64,000 nt of DNA from Pleodorina starrii (GCA_030267565.1 BRXU01000001.1:6200001-6264000); one strand, 5' to 3'. Positions 37,523-50,600 are shown, counted from the first letter of the stretch. The notes: generated from the letters alone by a model not told the origin. A program made the numbers and translations.

Positions 37523-40064
37523 TCAATCAGGGGGCCCAGTCAGCTTCTGCAGCGTCGCCGCAGGGGGAGGAACCAACGCGGCAGGCGTCACAATCGGGAC
37601 CTGCGGCGCCGCCCCGAGCGCCACTGCGTCTCCGGGCCCCGGCCCCATTGGCACCAGGGGTAGCTCTGAGGTGCCAGATGGGGGGACGCTGCCGGACGGC
37701 GGCTGCGTTCCCGCGGCAGGGACAACGCCCGCACCGGCAATGGCGGCCGCGGCGGCGGTTGCGGCTGCGGCGGCAGCTGCCGCTGCCGCCGCAGCGCCCG
37801 TGTCCGCTTCAACGCCAGGAGCGGTCGCCGGCGACGTTATCGCGGCGCCTCTCAAGGCTGGGATGTTCACGGGTGCCGTACGCATGGGTGGCCCGTTGTG
37901 CACCGCACGGCTGTCAGCGGCGGCCTGTAGCAGCGCGTCGCCGGCGCTGGGCGGCAGACGGTTGCTACCGTTGGCGGTTATCGTTGGAACCCTCGGCGGC
38001 AGCGGCAGCGGCGGTGGTGGTGGGTGATACGAGCCGTACGCAAGGATGGGTTTGCCGTCGGGCGCCGTGGGCCGAAGCGTCACTCTGGCGCCTCCGGCGG
38101 CGGCGACTGCATTGCCGTACTGCTGCTGTAGGTCCACCGCCAGCTGGGCCTCCTGCTCGATCTTGCTCTTGTCCATCGCCGACAAGATGGTCACGGGAGA
38201 GGAGCTGGCTGCAAGGGCGCGGCGCCTCATGCACCAACGGATAAGGAGTACGGCGACCTGCGTGCCGTACAGGGGTCCGAGTGTCGTACATTGTGTGGGG
38301 ACATGAAAACACACACACACACACACAAAAAGTACCCGGATTGTGGGGTCGTGTGGGGCCGTGGGCCGGATCCCGTGTGTTTGTATCAGGAGCCATTTCT
38401 GCGCAGGCGTCGCATGTAATGACGCTGACAATGGAAGGGGGCCGGCATCCGGAAGGAAGTGTCCTCTCCTTCCTCACCACCAGCAGTGCGGCGAACCCCA
38501 GGATGGACCAAATGATGGCCATGGTCTTCCACAGCGCCCAGTCGTCCCGGCGCTCCAGGGAGCCCTCGGGTGGCGCCGGGGGGGCCGGGCCGGGCGGCAG
38601 CGGCGGCGACACATCGAACACGGCGCGACCTGCAGGCCAGAGTGCACGCGCGGGAGGGGCGGCCTGCCTCACCACCTTGCCTCACCACCTTGCCCCACCA
38701 CCAATCATCATCATCGGCGGATGCGGCCGGCAGTTGGCAACGGGGACGTTACAAGGAGCGGGCGCAGTGACCCCTGGCGCCATATGCACGACGGGTGGAG
38801 CCATACGTATGCAGGTGCGGGGCAATGGGGCCCCCCGCCGCTCAACGATGGGCTGAAGGCGCGGATCGCAGCGAGCCGGGGAACTGAGGCGGCGGGGGCC
38901 CCCCAACTGCGACCGCACGTTGGGCCCCTTCGTCGCAGGTACGGAAACCGATACGGCACCCGATACATGCCAGCATGCGTAAGTATTCCACAGGTTATGG
39001 GTTTGCTTGCGTCGCCTCCGTCCTCCGTCCCATCATCGCCGCGGTTCGATCTACCGTATTATGAGTTTTGTTACTCACCTTGTATTTCCAGGTCGCACAG
39101 CACCACCGTGGTGTTCTCCACCGCCTGCGTCAGCGCTGAGGCCCGCAGCACCAGGCACGCAGCCACCGGCGTGCCGCCCCTGCGCCAACCGCTGCAGTAG
39201 TAGGTGCTGCTGCTGCTGCTGTTCCCACACGCCATGGCGTCGTCGCCCTCGAGCGGGATGCACACGCCGTACTGCTGGCATGACTGCGGCGTGGGGACGT
39301 GGGGACGTGGGATAGGAACTAGGAAGGGGCGCGTGAGAGAGGGAGGGTGGTCCTGAGTCACGTGTGCCGCACCAATGCGTAACAAGTGCCCTTTGCCTAA
39401 CACACAACATGGTTGGCCCAGCTGTCGCTGCGCACAGGGGCCACAGGCCCTGTCGTGTAGTCCTGAATTCTTGACAGACGCCGATGTCGAGAAAGAATGC
39501 GTCGCCCGGGCTGCCCACCCGGCCCAGCCACTTCCGACACAGTCCCGCCCTTCCCGCAGCACTGACCGAGTTAGAGGCCACGAAGGCTGAGATGCTGCCC
39601 TCGCACCACGCCTTGTATCGCTGCGGTGGCATTGTGGGGACATTGTGAAGGGGTTCAGGCGGAATGATTTTGGCGGCTTGTGGTAGGGGGCCAGGCGGCA
39701 ACGCCGTGCAACGAACGCCGTACATCGGCCTGACGGCGTTGGCCGCACAGCCTGGGGCTGTGACTCCGAAGGGTGTCACAGGCGCGCCTATTGCGCAATG
39801 GTGGGCGCGCCGGTGTGCAAACCCCGGGTCTTCTGTGCCGTACAGCCGTACCTCGATGGAGTAAAAACCACAGTATGTTGCCTGGGTCGTCGCCGTGATG
39901 TTTTGTTGCGGCAAGAAAATGGCTTCTGAGGGCGCCGGCAGCAGCACCAGCACTGTCGCCAGCATAAGCGTTAGGCCGGCCGCGACGAAGGCCGTTGAGG
40001 CCCGGCTGCTGAGACGACGTCGAAGGAAGGTGGGCTGTAATGAGGGCCATGAGCTCGGTGGCAT
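37523..40064 (-). CDS. Type I membrane protein, CG(F/Y)Y-ectodomain family, member 2
   Basis: Exons 40064-39852, 39620-39567, 39283-39079, 38629-38481 and 38257-37523 give 528 residues; an alternative donor at 38477 adds one. The signal peptide is AAGLTLMLATVLVLLPAPSEA. The ectodomain has YCGFYSIE, AWCEGSISAFVASN, several Cys, an NSSSSS tract and ends ACLVLRASALTQ...CDLEIQG. The exon border after IQ splits the same Gly codon (phase 1) as in the two relatives. A Pro-rich stalk precedes the transmembrane helix (IIWSILGFAALLVAVLLIRW), itself split by an intron. The tail starts CMRRR, has LAVDLQQQYGN and continues Ala/Pro-rich. The first intron (231 bases) has no stop and is a multiple of three, so retention would lengthen the ectodomain by 77 residues. 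Function is unknown; homology to the other two members is by motif and intron position. Confidence 0.7.
38306..38327. repeat. (CA)n microsatellite
   Basis: About ten CA units in the last intron of membrane-protein gene member 2. Confidence 0.9.
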
Positions 40065-42364
40065 CACGCCTCGAATGTTTGTTTTCCGTACGGTTTCGGC
40101 GCGCCTGTTAACTCACGCCGACGCCTCGTACGACCTGCCAGCCTCGGAGGCAGCGGCGGTAGGGAGGAAGGGGGAATACAGCAGCGTGTGCCGAAACCCG
40201 TTGGCATCCCGTCTGCGGCCCCAAGGCGACCACTATACAATAAGCAATATACAACCATTTTTTTCAGCAACGTAAAATTGAACGCATTACGCCTTTGTAG
40301 AGCTTGATACGCGGTGTTGCCGTCCCGAATGGTCGCATTTGGATGATACGCTTGGCGCCTTGACATCACACCTTTCTCTAAAAGCGGGTAACCATATCGC
40401 AGATCCATTCATACTCTTGTCAACCCAGCGATCCTTCTGCGTTGCGTTCCTCTCTCCTTCCCTGGGTGGGTGCTCTGCATCCGACGATAAACGCAGGGTG
40501 GCGTTTGCCCCGTCTCAGGTTAAAGGTAAACGTCAATTACTAAGCAATTTAAATTACAATTACCTACGGTGAAGGAGCAAGCATGGGTCGCTAAATACAC
40601 GCGGCAGTTGAGGTGTGCGGGGCCCAACATCCGACTGCTGGCGTCGTTATGTGTTTGGTTCAATTATGTTAATTATACGACAAAACCTTTATAAACCAAC
40701 CTGTTACAGTTTCATGTCGACTGCATCTCTTGCGTTCTCAGTGCGCGAGCTGTTCCGACGGCAGGATCGCCCAGCCTTTCCTTCAAGCCAAGCCAGGGTT
40801 GAAATGAAGTTTTACAGGTAATGGTAGCACTCCAGACAAACTCGAAGTGTTATCAATGCTTATAGTTGAGACGCGTTCAAATCCAAGTTTACAGGCCGAG
40901 CCACCGAGGTATCTACACACTACTACGGTAGGCCAAAACTTACGGTCATGTGGCCCGGCAGCGCTGTCCAGTCACTAAAACATGACGAAGTTCGACATTT
41001 CCCCGCTTGCGACACCAGAATGAATCTTGAAAACGATGAACAGCACCGCGCGCGACCTTCGAACGCACCACCGCACCCAAGCCAATCTTTCAACGGGCAC
41101 GAACATGTGACCTGTACCCCCAAGAAGCGTGACATGCCAGGGCAGCACCGTGTCGCTGCGAAGTGTGGTGGGCCAAGAGCTGGATGAACAGAGTCGCAGA
41201 GCGCGTCACGATGGACAATAGATGGTGATGCAGGAACAGGTGCGTCGAGTTCTCCATGAAAACAAGTCTTCTGACTCGTAAGCGTCCCAAAAAAGCGCGG
41301 AACAGACGGACGCGCCATCCGTTGGCACACCCTTCCGGGGGAGGAGCGGAACGAGAAAGCGCGCGCCGCCAACAAAAGCGCACCATCCGCTGCGCACACT
41401 AAATTAGGCACCATCGCAACCGCCGTACAGATTCTATCTAATGGCCACAATCATGACCCACACTCGCAGGGCTCGCATTGCTGCGACCCAACGAGGCCAT
41501 TATTGCGACAGAGGCGCCCCGCGCCAATAAACAGCTCCCCGGCATGCCTGTTTGCAGGCCTTCTCACCAACCGAGCCGCCCCAGTCCGTGATATGTCGTA
41601 CTACTGTACTACGCCTGCCCAGGGGGGCTGCTTACACCCGCCGCCTTATTCCGGGTACCAGCGCGGGTCCCATCGATCAGATCAAAACACACTCCCTCTC
41701 CTTTGTAAGGGGAGGGTTTGTGGGTTTTACCAACAAGCAAGCCCCCGTATGAGAGCTACGATCCGAGCCATGCCGTCCCGTAAAACCGCACGAAGCCATT
41801 TCGGTCGGCAGCGCGATCTCCGGTTGCAGGAGAGTTCTGATCGCCAACTGCCAGCACAGTACAGCCTCCGCGTTGGCGGTGAGGTCGGCAACAGTTCCAC
41901 ATTCACACCACTGCCATCCGCAGGCCACACGGCAGGCCACACACCCCTTCCTGGTCCGAGCGAAGTGAGAGCGAGAGAGCAGACCCAGGGGTCCCTCCGC
42001 AGCCCCGAAAAGGGACCGCGGCCCGGTGCATCACCGGGCTCGTGCAAATAACGAACAGTTGCCTCTAACCTTCAGCACCCAAGGACCCAAGAACCCATGT
42101 ACCGCGCGCCAATCCACGAGCGCCCGCAGGAAAAGGTACTCCGCGGATCCCAATCATCCCCATCATCTATTTTGACCGCGGCACGGGGCGCGAAACATGC
42201 TAATTAATAGCTTCTCGCTGCGATGCACTTCGGACTTCGGACTTCGGGCATGCGCCATGTCCCGCCATGTCCCGCCATGTCCGGGTTGCCTAGTCGGTAC
42301 TCGGTAGTAGTTGGCAGAGGTCCATGTACCCCCACAGCTGGCGGCAAGCGGTCGCCCATGAAAC

Positions 42365-42407
42365 CAGTGCAGTGCAGTGCAGTGCAGTGCAGTGCAGTGC
42401 AGTGCAG
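42365..42407. repeat. (GCAGT)n microsatellite
   Basis: Eight to nine perfect copies of the pentanucleotide. A shorter run of the same motif occurs at about 47939-47961 downstream of membrane-protein gene member 3. Confidence 0.95.
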
Positions 42408-42740
42408 CCCCGAGGTGCCCCAACACATACCGTACTAGGGTGTACACACACACGCACTTACTCGCGGGACGTCGGCGGGCCCTCGGGTCGGCTGGCTCTT
42501 CGTCGGGCACGCTCAGCCGCCGGCTGAACCCGGGTGAAAGCCGGTACTCGCCTCGCCCCTCCGCCCCCCCCCCCACGTTAGCCTGGTTGGCCTGATTAAT
42601 AAATGCTGGTCTCATCCGATGCAGCCTATTATAATGTACAGCAGTTATGTATGTCAGCAGCCCGCCGCGGTGTGTACTGTTAACACCCCCCCCCCGCCCC
42701 CCATCCCAAGCCCCCTTTCCCATCCCGCACCACGAGCAGC

Positions 42741-42784
42741 CAGTAGATCAGTAGATCAGTAAATTGGTAGATCAGTAGATCAGT
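42741..42784. repeat. Tandem (c)agtagatcagt repeats
   Basis: Four copies of agtagatc-type 10-mers separated by one taaattgg variant, about 180 bases past the stop of the next minus-strand gene. Confidence 0.8.
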
Positions 42785-42962
42785 CGTCTAATACCAGCCA
42801 GCCAGACAGACAGACAAACAGACAGCCGCCAGGCGCCGCTCTCGCCCCACAAGGCCGACAGGCACGACGACCTCCGATTGCCCCGCCGACTGCGCACCCG
42901 CCACCGCGCGGCCGCGCGCCCCCTCCGCCTCCATCCGACCACCTCTCCCACCGCCCTCCCTG

Positions 42963-45900
42963 CTACCACGGCTTGACGGCGGGGTTGGACGCGGGGGTCG
43001 TGGAGCCCCGGAAGTCACATGCCGCGTTCTCCAGGGGCCCAACGCGCGCATTGAGCGATGTTCGGGCAGGCGCCGCGGGGGCAGCGGCCGCCCTCGCCCT
43101 CGCCGGCGGCTGCGGCGGCGGCTGCGGTGTCGCTGCGAAGAGGTCGTCCAATCGGGACATGGCGTCGTGCACACGGTCGAAACGCTCCAGCTCCGCCGCC
43201 GCGCCGCCGCCGCCCTGCGCGTAGGCGGGTGAACAGGTACAAAACGCAGTGAAGGGATGGAGGCGACGTGAGGCGACGTGATCCGTAGTGTGGGAGTGAT
43301 GCGCGTTGGGCGTATTGCGGCCGGACGAGACAGCCAGGCGCGTTTCGCGTTGCCTGTGTGACTTGATGGTGCGCCGACTCCGCCGCCCAGTCGCCCCCCT
43401 ACCATACAGCATCACTACATGATCCGGGGTATGAACCCAGTCGCACCCGCAAGTACCGTACCTGGGGCGAACTCAGGTCCAGCGCGCGCTTGCTGCTGCC
43501 CAACAATGCCATCAGCATCTCCTCGTTCGCGCGGGCGGCCTGCAACCGCTGCTGCGACGGCCGCGCCGCCGGCCGGACCTTCGATGTCGGCTCCGCCTCC
43601 CCGTCGTCTCCTCCAACACCGCCGGCACCGGCGCCGACGCCTCCCGCTTTAGCCGGCCCTTCCATTAACGCCCTTCCGGGGTCGGGCTGCTGAATGGCCG
43701 CGGACCTCGGCTCTATGCACCGTGGGGCGTCCTCCCGCGGCGGCGCCGCCTGGAGACGCATCGAGGGCTGGTGCTGCGGCGGCTGGGCCGGCGGCGGCAG
43801 CAGCGGCGACTCGCCCGAGGCAGCCTGTAGCTGAAGCGCCTGCGCCAGCGGCCGCGGGCCCACGGCGATGCACCCGGGCGACGTGTGGTGCTCCAGGCCC
43901 GCCCCGAACGACGGCGGCTTGGCCAGCACAGCACCCGGTGCGTAGCTGTCGTACAAGGGTAGAGACAGGCGTCCGCCGCCGCTGTCGGCGCCGCCACCGC
44001 CGCGCATCAGCGATGGCCCGCCGCGAGGCCGGTCGATACCGCTGCCACCGCCGGCGCCGCTGGCGGCAACGGCTTTCTGGGCTACCCGCGCGGGCTGTGG
44101 GCTGTCACTCGAGTCCCTGCTCTCCCGCGCCAAAGCCTCCATGGCCAGAATCGCAGCACTCGTCATCCTTTCGCCGCCGCTGCGGAGGCCGGTCCCACCC
44201 GATGAGAGCTTTTTCAGCAGCTCCCGTTCGCCCGCCGAGAAGCCGGGCAGCGCCGCCGCTGCGGCGCTGTAACCCACCGGGCCATGGGGCGGGCGATGAA
44301 CCGCGACGCCGCCGCCGCTGGCGTTGTTGCTGTGTCGTACGACTGACGGAGGGTCCGTGGCCGCGGACCGCGCGGCGGCGCCGAGCCGCGACAAGGGTTG
44401 GCCTGCAGTCGACAAGGACGAAACCGCCTCAGTTTCCGTTTCGCCCCCACCGCCGCTGCCGCCGCTGAGCTGCTGCTCTTGCTCAGCCTGCCGTACTTCC
44501 CCCATTGCACCCCACGTTGACGGCGGGTTGCTGGATTGTCGCGGGGATTCCGTACAGGGCCAAGGCGCCTGCGCCAACCTGGATGGCACCACCGGCAGGG
44601 GCGCCGATGCCGGCGGCGGCGCCGCCGCCGCCGCCGCCGGCGGCGGCTCGTCCCACGCCCCTGCCACCGCCGCGGCCGGCGGGTTAATCCGCATGATGCC
44701 CGGGGAGACCTGCCCCTGAGTCATCGATGGCAGAGAGCCCGGGATGTGGGTCGTGGTGAGGGAGGTAGTACGGGAGATGTCCGTTGAGCAGGTCGCAAGA
44801 GGAGGTGATTTCTGCCATCTAGGGTCAAGAGCCGCCTTGTCAAACTTGACCCGTCGGTCGCGCAGCAGCTGCTGCGACACGCTGATCCCTTGGACGGTGC
44901 CGACCGCCTGGCCGTGGTGGCCGTTGCCCCCCTGGCCTTGCACGACGGCGCGCGTGGGGCTCGGCGGCAGCGGCGGCAACGGCCCCAGCCGCGTCGGCCC
45001 GCCGCCGCCGTAGCTGGAGCGTCGCCCCTGCGCCGAGACGCTGTAAGTGAAGCTGTCGCACTGCATCTGGTCACTGCTCCGAAACCGGTCGTCGCCGGCT
45101 GCCAACGCCGCCGCCGCGCCGCCACCAAACCGATGGCTGTAACGCTCCTGCAGATCTTGCAGACGCGAGGCGGCGGCTTCACCGCCGCCCTGCGCGGCGG
45201 CGGCGCCGCTGCCTGGCGCGGGGTCGCCTGGGTCAGCGAACGCCACGTCAACTCTTTCCCTCTGAATCGGCGAGCCGATGACGCCGCTGCCTTTTGAGGC
45301 GGGGTAGCCGCTGCTGGCCGGGTTGCCTATTGAGGACACGGATCCATTCGCACGCCCGTGGACCTGCGGCTGGCTGGCCAAGCGGACATCCGACGCGGCT
45401 AACGTGGAACGGGTGCCCCTTCCGGCGGCCAGGGCGGCTGACAAGTCGTCGGAGCCGAAGGCGGTGGCAGAGACGAAGACGGCGCCGTTGCCCTATTGCG
45501 CATCCGGGAGCGGGACAGCAGGGTTGAAGGGAGGGCAGGGGGTAAAACAGGTCACGGGGTGAAGGTTCAAAATATGATTGGAGAGATGCCGGTAGGCGGA
45601 TGCGAACAGCTCGTTGCCGTGGCATTGAGGAGCTCGAAACAGACCAAATTACACGGTAAACACAGCAGCTTCCAGGCAGCTGCCAACCGTTAGGTGAGGG
45701 GATAGGTGCCCCGGGACAAAAGGCAGCGAGGGCCAGGTAAAGGCGGCACCCACTCCGTTGAGTCGCTATGTGGGGAATGTGTCGCCTCTGTGGGCAGGCA
45801 GCGAGAGGGCATGCTGTCATGGAGGTTTGCGCTCAAGAAGCCCGTTCCCCCGGCCAACCCACCAAATCGCTGGCGCCCTCGTGCAAGCTGGCCGTGCTGC

Positions 45901-46105
45901 TGGCGTCCGAAGCGCCGACCTGGCTCCGCCATTTCGGGGGAGCCGGTTCCGGCGCCGTCTTAAAGCTGCCACGAGCCTTCGCGGCGCTGCTTGCAGTCCC
46001 GGAGGCTTTGACTGCACTGGTTGGGCGGCAGTTGGCGCCGGCGCTGGCTTCACGCCGACGCCCCCAGGGTAGGCAGCCACAAAAGGCATCATCACTGCCC
46101 CCCAT
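42963..46105 (-). CDS. Large disordered protein with possible N-terminal acylation signal
   Basis: Exons 46105-45863, 45492-43462 and 43214-42963 join in phase 0 throughout (GTGGGT and GTACGG donors) to 841 residues. The N-terminus, MGGSDDAFCGCLPWGRRRE, has Gly2, Cys9 and Cys11 followed by basic residues. This resembles proteins anchored to membranes by myristoyl and palmitoyl groups, although residue 6 is Asp rather than the preferred Ser/Thr. The body is Ala/Gly/Pro/Ser-rich with short ordered-looking islands: RLQDLQERYSHRFG, SVSQQLLRDRRVKFDKAALD, GFSAGERELLKKLSSGG, ANEEMLMALLGSSKRALDL and, in the last exon, ELERFDRVHDAMSRLDDLFA (amphipathic, possible coiled coil). I do not recognise the family. 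It sits between members 2 and 3 of the membrane-protein cluster on the same strand, so a link is possible but unproven. Confidence 0.65.
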
Positions 46106-48022
46106 AAGATTGGGCTATTATGTGAAACAATCGGCCTGCGCTCGGCGTTAGAGAATGGGGGACGCCAGACGTGCGCCTTGAAACCTCATGTCGAGTAAGA
46201 GCTATAGATTTCACCTACCCTAACACACTGTAGCTTGTAACATGTTGCAAAAGTGATAATAGGGCGCCACCATTCAAGCACGAAACCATGTGTCCAGTAT
46301 GTCTCACATACGAGCATGACGGGGTTAATGCTAAAAGATGCGACATCTGCATGGAAACAGTGCAAGTATTTGCCAAAAGGCAGCCGGCCGCTTACGTTAA
46401 AAGTGTTTGCAGGACCGGATGGCGTCCACGGAGCCGAAGAGGGCAGCGCCGCTGCCGGGCCTTAACTTTGAAGGTTATTTGGCAATTCCTTCAGAAATTA
46501 TCATCAGACTTGCGCTCCTCACGCTGCTTAGCCAAACATCAAGCGGGTAACAAGGTACCGGTACACAATTGCGCATGTGAGCTTGAAGTTTTCCTCAGAC
46601 GAAGTAATAGCGTGTGTAACGCGATATATGAAAAATTACTGAAGCAGAAGGCAGCATCCCCTAGGTAAGTCCGTGCGGTAACTTCACGTGGCCCGCCATC
46701 TTACTTTTCCGTAGTTTAAATGTTTGGATACAGCAGCAGATGTATTTTTTGTCGAAATGAACTTACTGTACACTAGGAATGAAACTGGCAGCCAGGGTTG
46801 TACACCAAAAGGGGAGGCATAGGCACTCCGGCAGGGGGAGGGAGGTAGGCAGCTACTGTAGGCACTGTACCTGTGGTCCCTTAGCGAAATTGTCGCATCA
46901 GCCGCTCGGCCGCGCAAGCTTCCGCCCATAGGTCGGGAACTGATGAACACTGAGCATGTGGCTGGCACAGCGTGTCTCGGACCTCATCCCAGGGTTCTAG
47001 CGGTTGATTCGCTTTACGTCATCAGCTGCTGCGGGCGGTCCGCTGGGCGGCTTCTGCAGGTCCGCGGATAATAACGCGCAAGTATGCGTCATATCCATTA
47101 ATTATTTCTGTTACAAGACCAAATACGCCTTGTAACGTTGTTGGCAAAGATCTGAGGCTCACCGTGCAACTCTTGTGACAGATAGTACCAAAGGCAGGCG
47201 GCCCAGTGCGTGATCATGACCATAGCAAACAACAGATTGAGCACGGAAATCAAGTTCAGGAACTTGACTGGCATCAGGGAGATGAGGTGCCTGTGGATGC
47301 ACGGCAAGAAGGCAGCCAACGCGAGGCAGCCAGGAGCAACCTTTCCTCAGGACTACACCGAAGTGCGCCATGACCCTGGGGAACGAATGGGACCAGCTGC
47401 ACCATGTCAGATGAGGCGACGGCAACACCCAAACCACGTTGAGCGTTTGTATGAAAGTGTCCACGAAACACGTCACACAGCCAAGTCAACAACATGCCAG
47501 TCCTTTGCACGGAAGTTTGGCTTCCTCATTAAAAGGCTGAAGACCATCACACTCATTCGATGAAAACGCGCTCCTGTCAAGCCGACGCGGCCACACACAC
47601 CCCTAGCTTAGTCGATCACACCGTTGATGCAGTGCAACACCCCCCCTGGAGCCCACTTTAACATCAACAACAACAATAACCTTGCCCTTACCACACCACA
47701 TTCTGCCCAGTCAACGCAAACCCATATCAGCCCAGCCGAGCATTGGACAATCACAGCATTCCCCCATCCAGCCCTGCCGCACATATCGATCCCAATACGG
47801 TATGCATTGTGCAACGGAGCAAGAGCCCGCCGTGGTGTCCCGGGCCCACGGCCTCGCCTCGGCGCCGCCGTCTCCAGAAGACGCAGCGCGGCCACCCCAG
47901 GAGTGCAGCGCAGTCCAATCCAGCGCAGCGGAGGAGTGCGCAGTGCAGTGCAGTGCAGTCCGGGTTGGCACTTTGGCTGGCAGCGTAGCAGGGGCACGGG
48001 CACTGGCAGCACACTTGGAATT
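46106..48022. other. Intergenic region with an ion-channel relic
   Basis: Besides the channel relic, a 44-codon plus-strand frame starting at 46419 (NFEGYLAIPSEIIIRLALL) resembles the F-box-like start of volvocine ankyrin proteins, but it ends quickly and has no clear continuation. I leave it uncalled as a gene. Confidence 0.4.
47161..47560 (-). pseudogene. Fragment of a cyclic-nucleotide-gated/voltage-gated type cation channel
   Basis: On the minus strand, VLNLLFAMVMITHWAACLWY followed by YLSQE is a strong match in style to the S5 helix of CNG/HCN/KCNH channels (HWxACxW). A good donor (GTGAGC) follows, and a plausible acceptor with a pyrimidine tract precedes HLISLMPVKFLNL. Upstream, KPNFRAKDWHVVDLAV looks like an earlier segment but runs into TGA, with a shifted frame continuing as CFVDTFIQTLNVVW. 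No pore loop, S6 or nucleotide-binding domain could be found downstream. I read it as a decayed fragment; an incompletely modelled gene is the alternative. Confidence 0.42.
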
Positions 48023-50567
48023 TCACATGAAGCCACCGCGCCGAGGCGGCGCCGGCCGGTCAAACTCCAGTTCATCCACTTCCTGCATTCCTCCACCACC
48101 GCCGCCACCGCCACCGCCGCCGCCCTTCGCCTCCTGCCGCTCATCGCCAAAGGACGGCTCTCCGCGCAGCGACGTGCCGCCAGCCAAGCCCACACCAGCA
48201 TCCTCGTCGTCGTCGTCGTCCGGCTTGCGCGCCACCGGCGCCAACTTGCGCGGGCCGGCAAGCGGTGCCAGGGGCGCAAGGCCACCAACGGGCGGCCGCG
48301 GCGGCGGCAACCCGAGGCCGCCGCCGCCGCCCGCCGCCGCTGGGCCACCCAATGGCGCGAGGCTTCCTGCCTTTGGGGCCAGCGGCAGCGGGGCGGGCAG
48401 ACGTCGCGGTGGCGCGGACGACAGGGACGCGTCTAGAGGGTCGATGGGCGCCGCCGCCGCCGCGGACGCAGCCAGCGACCCGGCGCCGTCGTCATCGCCA
48501 CCAGCTGCTTTCGGCGCCGGCGCCTGGTCGCCGACCCATGGGTCATCCCTGGAGTCGCCCAGCCCACCAGCAGCTTGCGGCGGCGGATTTCGGAGCGACG
48601 GCAACGACTGCAGCGGTTGGAGGCCGCGCGCGGGCGGCTTCAGCGGCTGGAGTGGTTGCAGCGGCTGCTGATGCTGCCTCGGCGGGCCCAGGGCAGTGCC
48701 GTCCTGAGGCGGACAAGGGGACAAGGACAAGGGACGTGTAACGAAACGGCGTGTGCTGCACCGTCGAGAGTTCGGGTGGCCGAAAGTTTTACGGATGAAT
48801 GAGGGGGCTTAAGCATGTCTGTGAAGACCACCTCGGCGACCGCGATGCGTCAGCAGCCCAGCCTTGCGGTGTATGTCGAGAAACCCTAAAGGAAGACGGC
48901 CGGGCGGAGGAGAGGGAGGCCGCCAGGCGGGGCCTACGTCACCTCGGCATTTGGCCCATGGTGGCCCTGTCTACAGCCACAGAAACAAGCGTCTAGCAAA
49001 GCACCATGCCGCGTGGACAACGCGCACCGCTCCACACGACCACCAGAAAGCGTTGCGTCCAAAGCATGGTATGCGTTGTACACGCTGGACAGTGGCAAGC
49101 CTCACCTGAGGCTCTGAAGGCCACGGATTGCTAACGCCGGCGGAGAGGAGGGGCCCGGGCGGCTCCGCGTGTGCGCCGACGACGCTCGAGGGGACGCCGG
49201 AGAAGAAGCCGGGACCCACGGGTCGGTCAGCACCGGACTGGGCCCCCTGCAGCTGCTCCTGTGCCTGTGGCAGCGGCGGCGACGGTGGCGGTGGAGCGCG
49301 GCTGAAGGGGCCGAGTCCGGCGGAGAGCTGCTGCTGCTGCTGCTGCTGCTGTTGCTGCTGTTGCTGTTGCTGTTGATGCTGTTGCAGATCCGGCTGAGGA
49401 TGCGGTTGCAGCGCTTCGAATGGCGGCTGCAGCGCTGCCGGCGGCGGCCCCTGCGGCCCCATGGCCTGATGTTGGTGCTGCTGGTGTTGGTGCAACATGC
49501 TGGGCTGACGGGACAAGTTGGCTCCAGGGAAGGCCTCCTCGCCGCCGAAACTCCCAGCACCGGGGTGCAAGCCCGTGGGTGGCTGCGCCAGCGGCGGCAG
49601 GCCGCTTCCCTGGGGCGCCAGCGGCGGCGGCGCCGCGGCCTGCGGCGGTCCGGCAAAGTTGCTGGCCGATAAGCCCCGCTGCTGATGCTGCTGCTGCGGG
49701 TCGAGGAAACCATCCGCGGGGCCCGGATAAGCGGCGCCCATGGCCCCGTGGTGCATAGTGCCGTAACTCTGCAGCTGCTGTTGTTGCTGATGCTGTGACT
49801 GCGGCGGCTGTGCGCCTGCAAAGGAAGCGAGGCCGTGTCTGCCCGATCCGTCGCGCCCGAGGTCCGCGCCCGGGAACCGTCCGTGCGGGTCCGGTGCCGC
49901 GAAGGGCTGCTGGGCGGAAAAGGACTGCTGCGGGTAGGGCTGCTGCGGCTGCGGGTAGGGATACGGCTGCTGCGGGTACGGCTGCTGCGGCTGCGTCATG
50001 GCTCCCTGCAAGTTCGGTGGCGCCATGGCCTGGGCGCCCGACTGCGAGGTCGGGAGTGGCCCCTGCCCCATCGTGTGTGCCCTGCCGTCCTGCGAGCCAG
50101 GCTGCTGCTGCCGCCAGAGCTGCTGCTGCTGCTGCTGCTGCACCAAGTGCTGCCCAAGCTGCTGTCCGAACTGCGGCTGCGGCTGCTGCTGCCCAAAGCC
50201 GTCGGGTGGCAATGGGCCAGGCCCCGGATACGCGCCAGGGCCGGGTTGCTGCAGCTGCTGCTGCTGCTGCTGCTGCGGATTGTACGGCATGTACGGCTGC
50301 GGCGCCATGGCGGCCGCGGCTGCGCGGCTGACGCTTTCAGGTCGTAGCTCGGGTGCGGCGCCCCCACCGCCACCTCGCGCAGCATCAGGCCCCCCTGATC
50401 CACCGCCGTCAGCTGCGGCGACGCCTCTCGAATCCCCTTTACCTTTACCTTTACTGAACATCCGCGAGAACAAGGACTTGGACCGGGCTACCTGCTGTTG
50501 CGGCTGCTGCTGCTGTTGCGGCTGTTGCGGCTGCGGCTGTTGCTGTTGCTGTTGGTGCGGCGGCGGC

Positions 50568-50600
<33 letters not shown>

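Larger units (their letters stand above)
40065..42962. other. Intergenic region with simple repeats
   Basis: No supported gene. Open frames at 40923-41450 (-) and 41503-42051 (+) lack recognisable folds and splice context. The right part has a cgccatgtcc triplet repeat near 42250-42283, a GCAGT run, poly-C tracts near 42563 and 42687, and tagatcag repeats. Confidence 0.5.

Noticed and set aside
46419..46550. Short plus-strand frame resembling an F-box-like N-terminus
   Set aside because: It is only 43 residues, with no good donor or downstream ankyrin sequence nearby.
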